Assembly: GCA_002315015.1 (NCBI GenBank)
Contig: DCEX01000014.1
Span: forward strand, 19,521 to 34,998
Direction of reading: 5' to 3'
DNA: 15,478 nucleotides
DNA from: Faecalibacterium sp. UBA1819
Lineage (GTDB): Bacteria; Bacillota; Clostridia; Oscillospirales; Ruminococcaceae
Shown here: positions 13,118-15,478 of the stretch, piece by piece
How the letters are laid out: each line of letters starts with the position of its first letter
Numbering within the stretch: the first letter of the stretch is position 1
Program-made: the position numbers and the translations under genes
The notes under the pieces: model-generated
Seen by the model: the letters and a program-made list of their open reading frames with translations, nothing else
Database searches by the model: none
What the model was told of the DNA's origin: nothing

Positions 13118-14857
13118 ATGGAACAGTGGCAAGGGCTTGCCCCCGAAGTAAAGGAAGCATACTCGGTCATTCACGTTATCAAGCGAACAGCTGAAAAAGA
13201 GCTTGTTCTCTTACAAAGCAAAACAGACGAAACACGTATACTTCTTCGCAACTATCCCGGTGAGATCTCAGCTGTTTACCAGCTGCTTGTCGGAAAAGAC
13301 GTGGAAAATATCCCCCGTATTTTAGCGGCACAACAGCGTGAAAACGGATATTATGTGTTGGAAGAATTTATAGAAGGACAAGCTCTTGCGGAGATTGCGC
13401 TTTCGTCACGCGATGCGCTGGAGGTATTACGCCAGCTTTGCAAGGCACTATCGGCACTCCATGGGCTTGGAATTGTACACCGGGATATTAAACCGGAGCA
13501 TTTACTCCAAACTGCCGAAGGAAAATTTTATTTAATCGATCTCGATGCGGCAAGATTATATAAAACCCATATCGACAAAGACACTTGTATGCTCGGAACC
13601 ACAGGCTTTGCGGCTCCTGAACAGTTTGGCATTGTGCAAACAGATCACCGAGCGGATATTTTTGCTTTAGGTGTCACTTTCAATGTCCTGCTGACAGGCT
13701 GCCATCCCTCCAAACAGCTTTGCACCGGCTGGTTTCGGCATATCGTGTTGAAGTGTACACGCATTGACCCCAAAGCCCGTTACCAAACGGCATCCGCAGT
13801 GTGGCATGCCGCACTGCCAATTCGATGTCTTTTTGCATGGAAAGGATTTGGACGAGCAAGACATTTTCTCGCCCTTGGCACCTGTGCCATCTTGTGTACA
13901 ACCTGTGTTGTATTGTTAAATGAAGCGCTTCACCCTCAGCCGCTTCCCGTCACGGAGCTTCCTAAGTCTTCTTCCGCACTTTCGGGCAGCCTGTCCGCCA
14001 GCTCTTTTTCTAATGACTCCTCCTACAGTGCTTCTGCTTCTCTCAGTATCTCTCAAAGTCATTCCCACAGCGCGTCTTACAGCGTTTCGGACAGTGCATC
14101 TGCAAGCCGTTCGCAGCAATCTTCTTCTGATTCTCCGAGTGACAGCAGTTCCCATACAGATTCTTCCTCCTCTGCCAATGCAGGCCCCGGAATTGACGCC
14201 GGGCAGTCCAATCCGTCTTCTTCCTCGCGCCCATCCACGTCCGGAACTTCGTCTGAATCGAGTGGCTCTTCTAAGCCAAGCACTTCATCTAAACCGAGCA
14301 GCTCTTCTTCCAAGCCGAGTAGTTCATCCTCTAAACCAAGCAGTTCATCTTCTTCCTCTGCTCCTCCAAGCCCGCAAGAACAAGAGATTCGCAAAGCAAT
14401 CGCAGAGTACACCACCTTAGAAGCGGAATACGATCGCATTCACGCACTTCATTCACAAAGTTATCAGGAGTATGAGGCTCTGTATGGATACGAGCTTTCG
14501 AAAATTGAAACAAAACGTGAGCTTGCACAGCGGGAAGCAAACATCGCACGTCAATCGGCCGCCGAGGCTCAAGCGCGCGCCGATGCCTATGGTGCCCAAA
14601 ATCCACCCGATTTAGAGGCTCAAGCACAAGCTCAGGCAGAGGCTGATTCCTACAACCAGCAGGCAGCCCAAAAGGACCAAGAAGTCGCAGCCTACAACGC
14701 AGAATGGAGTGCTTATTACGAACGCCCCGAGGTTCAAGAAGCCTATTGGAAATTTACAGACTACGCCGTTCAAGGCAATGCGATAAGCGGACAGTTAACC
14801 GCAGCAAAAAACCGTATTGACTATTTACAAAATTTATATGGGATTTATCTGATGTGA
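13118..14857 (+). CDS. Membrane Ser/Thr-kinase-like receptor with Ser-rich stalk and coiled-coil outer domain
   Basis: 579 residues. The kinase domain (about 15-235) has a shortened N-lobe. It retains VLEEFIEG, HRDIKPEHLL (121-130), LIDLDAARLYK (139-149), GTTGFAAPEQFG (160-171) and RADIFALGVTFNVLLTG. Three key positions differ from the kinase consensus: the VAIK lysine position reads ILLR (Arg44), the catalytic-loop Asn is His128, and DFG is DLD (141-143). HRD Asp123, Lys125 and the first Asp of DLD are kept. A single span lies near 249-267. A Ser-rich stalk (284-418) includes three perfect KPSSSSS units. The outer part (419-579) is Ala/Gln/Glu-rich and probably coiled coil. GAGGTG precedes the start. 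The topology matches PknB-like receptors without PASTA domains. Catalysis may be weak or absent. Confidence 0.88.
   Translation: MEQWQGLAPEVKEAYSVIHVIKRTAEKELVLLQSKTDETRILLRNYPGEISAVYQLLVGKDVENIPRILAAQQRENGYYVLEEFIEGQALAEIALSSRDALEVLRQLCKALSALHGLGIVHRDIKPEHLLQTAEGKFYLIDLDAARLYKTHIDKDTCMLGTTGFAAPEQFGIVQTDHRADIFALGVTFNVLLTGCHPSKQLCTGWFRHIVLKCTRIDPKARYQTASAVWHAALPIRCLFAWKGFGRARHFLALGTCAILCTTCVVLLNEALHPQPLPVTELPKSSSALSGSLSASSFSNDSSYSASASLSISQSHSHSASYSVSDSASASRSQQSSSDSPSDSSSHTDSSSSANAGPGIDAGQSNPSSSSRPSTSGTSSESSGSSKPSTSSKPSSSSSKPSSSSSKPSSSSSSSAPPSPQEQEIRKAIAEYTTLEAEYDRIHALHSQSYQEYEALYGYELSKIETKRELAQREANIARQSAAEAQARADAYGAQNPPDLEAQAQAQAEADSYNQQAAQKDQEVAAYNAEWSAYYERPEVQEAYWKFTDYAVQGNAISGQLTAAKNRIDYLQNLYGIYLM
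14291..14353 (+). repeat. Three tandem 21-bp repeats inside the kinase stalk
   Basis: Units 14291-14311, 14312-14332 and 14333-14353 each encode KPSSSSS. They differ at synonymous positions (for example AAACCG, AAGCCG, AAACCA), so selection seems to act on the peptide and not on recent slippage. A degenerate KPSTSS precedes them at 14273. Confidence 0.85.
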
Positions 14858-15258
14858 GCATACGGCTTGGTTCATACTGAATGCGCCTATTGCCTTTCAA
14901 TACCGTCGTCAATTTGAGCTGAATATTCTCCTTTTTATAGCTACTTATACAGATCTGCTGATTCGGCCGGCTCTTAAAAGAATGCGATCAATCAGTGCAA
15001 TATTTCAACATTCACAAACTGCAAATTTACTGAGTAACACAATCAGGACCCCCTGCTAAGACGAGGGCTTGAATAAACCCTAGAAAGGCATCGTACCGGC
15101 AAGCCTCTCAAGAGGCACCGAAAGATCTGCCACTTGCATCACTTGCCCTACAACCCGTAAACGGGTGTTACTTTTCTAAAATCAACTTTTTGGCTATTGT
15201 AAAGTTGCCGATCTTTTCTCGCTTCGCTCGATTCTTGAAGCTAAAGCTTTTTTACCCT

Positions 15259-15275
15259 CCCCAGCAGATCTGGGG
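15259..15275 (-). repeat. Hairpin resembling the right end of IS200/IS605-type elements
   Basis: CCCCAG (15259-15264) and CTGGGG (15270-15275) pair around CAGAT. On the minus strand the context is GAGAATCCCC, the hairpin, then GGGGAGGGT. From memory this resembles the GAATCCCC-stem-GGGGAG sequence common at the right ends of TnpB-type elements. The resemblance is visual only; neither the transposon end nor a target site has been shown. Confidence 0.35.
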
Positions 15276-15300
15276 ATTCTCATATCGCTAAAGCATGCAA

Positions 15301-15350
15301 GTCATGACCACCCCTAAGAGGGGTGGCATGACGAGCGGCCTATAAGGCCG
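15301..15350. repeat. Two adjacent strong hairpins
   Basis: GTCATG-A-CCACCCCT (15301-15315) pairs with AGGGGTGG-CATGAC (15319-15332): fourteen base pairs with one bulged A and a three-base loop. Immediately after, CGGCCT (15336-15341) pairs with AGGCCG (15345-15350). Both fold equally well on either strand and have no T-run, so they look like RNA structure and not simple terminators. Confidence 0.7.
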
Positions 15351-15355
15351 TAACA

Positions 15356-15384
15356 AAAGCCAGCGCCTAAATGACGCTGGCTTT
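15356..15384 (-). terminator. Terminator-like hairpin after the leftward reading frame at the right edge
   Basis: AAAGCCAGCG (15356-15365) and CGCTGGCTTT (15375-15384) pair perfectly with a nine-base loop. Read leftward the stem ends in TTTTGTTA. It lies 28 bp after the stop of the partial leftward gene and probably terminates it. Confidence 0.65.
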
Positions 15385-15412
15385 CACTTCGTTCAAGCCT
15401 CTGGTGGTATGA

Positions 15413-15478
15413 TTACTTGCTACCCTTGAAAGGGTCTACATACTCCTTCTTGCTCAAACTATCTTCGATTTGGTCTTG
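15413..15478 (-). CDS. 3' end of a leftward reading frame that continues beyond the window
   Basis: Only 21 codons and a TAA stop (15415-15413) are visible; the C-terminus reads DQIEDSLSKKEYVDPFKGSK. The other two minus-strand frames close within the same stretch, and a terminator-like hairpin follows the stop, so a real gene end is plausible. I do not recognise the product. A mobile-element protein is possible from the hairpins downstream, but nothing in these 21 residues shows it. Confidence 0.4.
   Translation of the reverse strand, partial: QDQIEDSLSKKEYVDPFKGSK

Larger units (their letters stand above)
14858..15412. other. Gene-free, hairpin-rich region (possible structured RNA)
   Basis: No convincing coding frame is seen in these 555 bp. 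From 15064 onward, short perfect inverted repeats follow one another: AGGG/CCCT (15064-15081), CGG-GCCTCT/AGAGGC-CCG (15097-15120), ACCCGT/ACGGGT (15153-15166), CAACTTT/AAAGTTG (15183-15207) and AAGCT/AGCTT followed by six Ts (15238-15253). Three larger hairpins lie to the right. GGCA (near 15088) and TGCC (near 15129) enclose the second hairpin, giving a nested stem. The first 160 bp (14858-15020) show no structure I can name and no clear terminator for the kinase gene. The strand of any RNA is unknown, because such stems read equally on both. Confidence 0.5.

Noticed and set aside
14077..14439. Minus-strand frame rich in Glu/Leu/Asp opposite the kinase stalk
   Set aside because: It is the reverse reading of the Ser-codon repeats (TCT, TCC, AGC), which naturally gives Glu/Leu-rich peptides; no start signal supports it.
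13118..14857. Kinase locus as an anti-phage abortive system
   Set aside because: The architecture (membrane span, long outer stalk, HTH partner) fits a receptor and not a cytoplasmic defence kinase; no other defence genes or toxin-like partners are seen.
14858..14880. GCCGTATGCTC-like bases (minus strand) as a group II intron domain V
   Set aside because: The partner strand, the GAAA loop and the catalytic triad pattern are not present, and no reverse transcriptase is nearby.
14950..15272. CAGATCTGCTG at 14950-14960 and its reverse complement at 15262-15272 as possible element termini
   Set aside because: Eleven matching bases are expected by chance many times in a window this long, and the flanks do not match.

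Overview
The window looks like chromosomal DNA of a low-to-mid-GC Firmicute, most likely a gut Clostridia of the Oscillospiraceae/Ruminococcaceae type. The evidence is strong GGAGG-type ribosome binding sites, near-consensus sigma-A promoters with 17-bp spacers, lipoproteins with Ser/Ala-rich linkers, a tRNA with encoded CCA, and a helix-turn-helix/receptor-kinase gene pair of a kind I know from Clostridia. The species cannot be named from the sequence alone.

Left part (1-7.2 kb) is mostly metabolic. A three-gene leftward operon (3522 to 83) encodes a PglD/NeuD-like acetyltransferase, a second PglD-like domain fused in one frame to an N-acetylhexosamine-kinase-like (APH-fold) domain, and an O-acetylhomoserine sulfhydrylase. 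The last two overlap by ATGA. Divergent from it is a lone polyamine-type (PotD-like) substrate-binding lipoprotein with no permease or ATPase beside it. Then come tRNA-Thr(TGT) with its own consensus promoter and terminator, a small stand-alone YqfO/COG3323 protein with a GTG start, and a leftward iron-dependent alcohol dehydrogenase with a perfect palindrome just downstream of its predicted transcription start.

Middle (7.2-8.1 kb): an unidentified small lipoprotein, followed by a convergent intergenic region carrying three consecutive perfect palindromes (11-, 26- and 16-bp arms).

Right part (8.1-14.9 kb) is an accessory-looking module of cell-envelope and signalling genes. A leftward four-gene operon (12104 to 8157) encodes two zinc-ribbon membrane proteins with a related extracytoplasmic module, an EcsC-like protein and a 68-residue cysteine-rich protein. 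A divergent XRE regulator sits across a promoter region with a 9-bp inverted repeat. Next is a helix-turn-helix protein paired with a membrane Ser/Thr-kinase-like receptor. That receptor has altered kinase motifs (ILLR, HRDIKPEH, DLD), one membrane span, a long Ser-rich stalk with 21-bp repeats, and a coiled-coil outer domain. The inferred picture is two linked envelope-sensing units: a regulator plus zinc-ribbon membrane complex, and a regulator plus receptor kinase.

Right end (14.9-15.5 kb): about 550 bp without a convincing gene but dense in hairpins, lying downstream of the 3' end of a leftward reading frame that runs out of the window. One hairpin resembles the right end of IS200/IS605-type (TnpB) elements. 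This is the best place in the window to look for an undescribed structured RNA or a mobile-element end, but the evidence is structural only.
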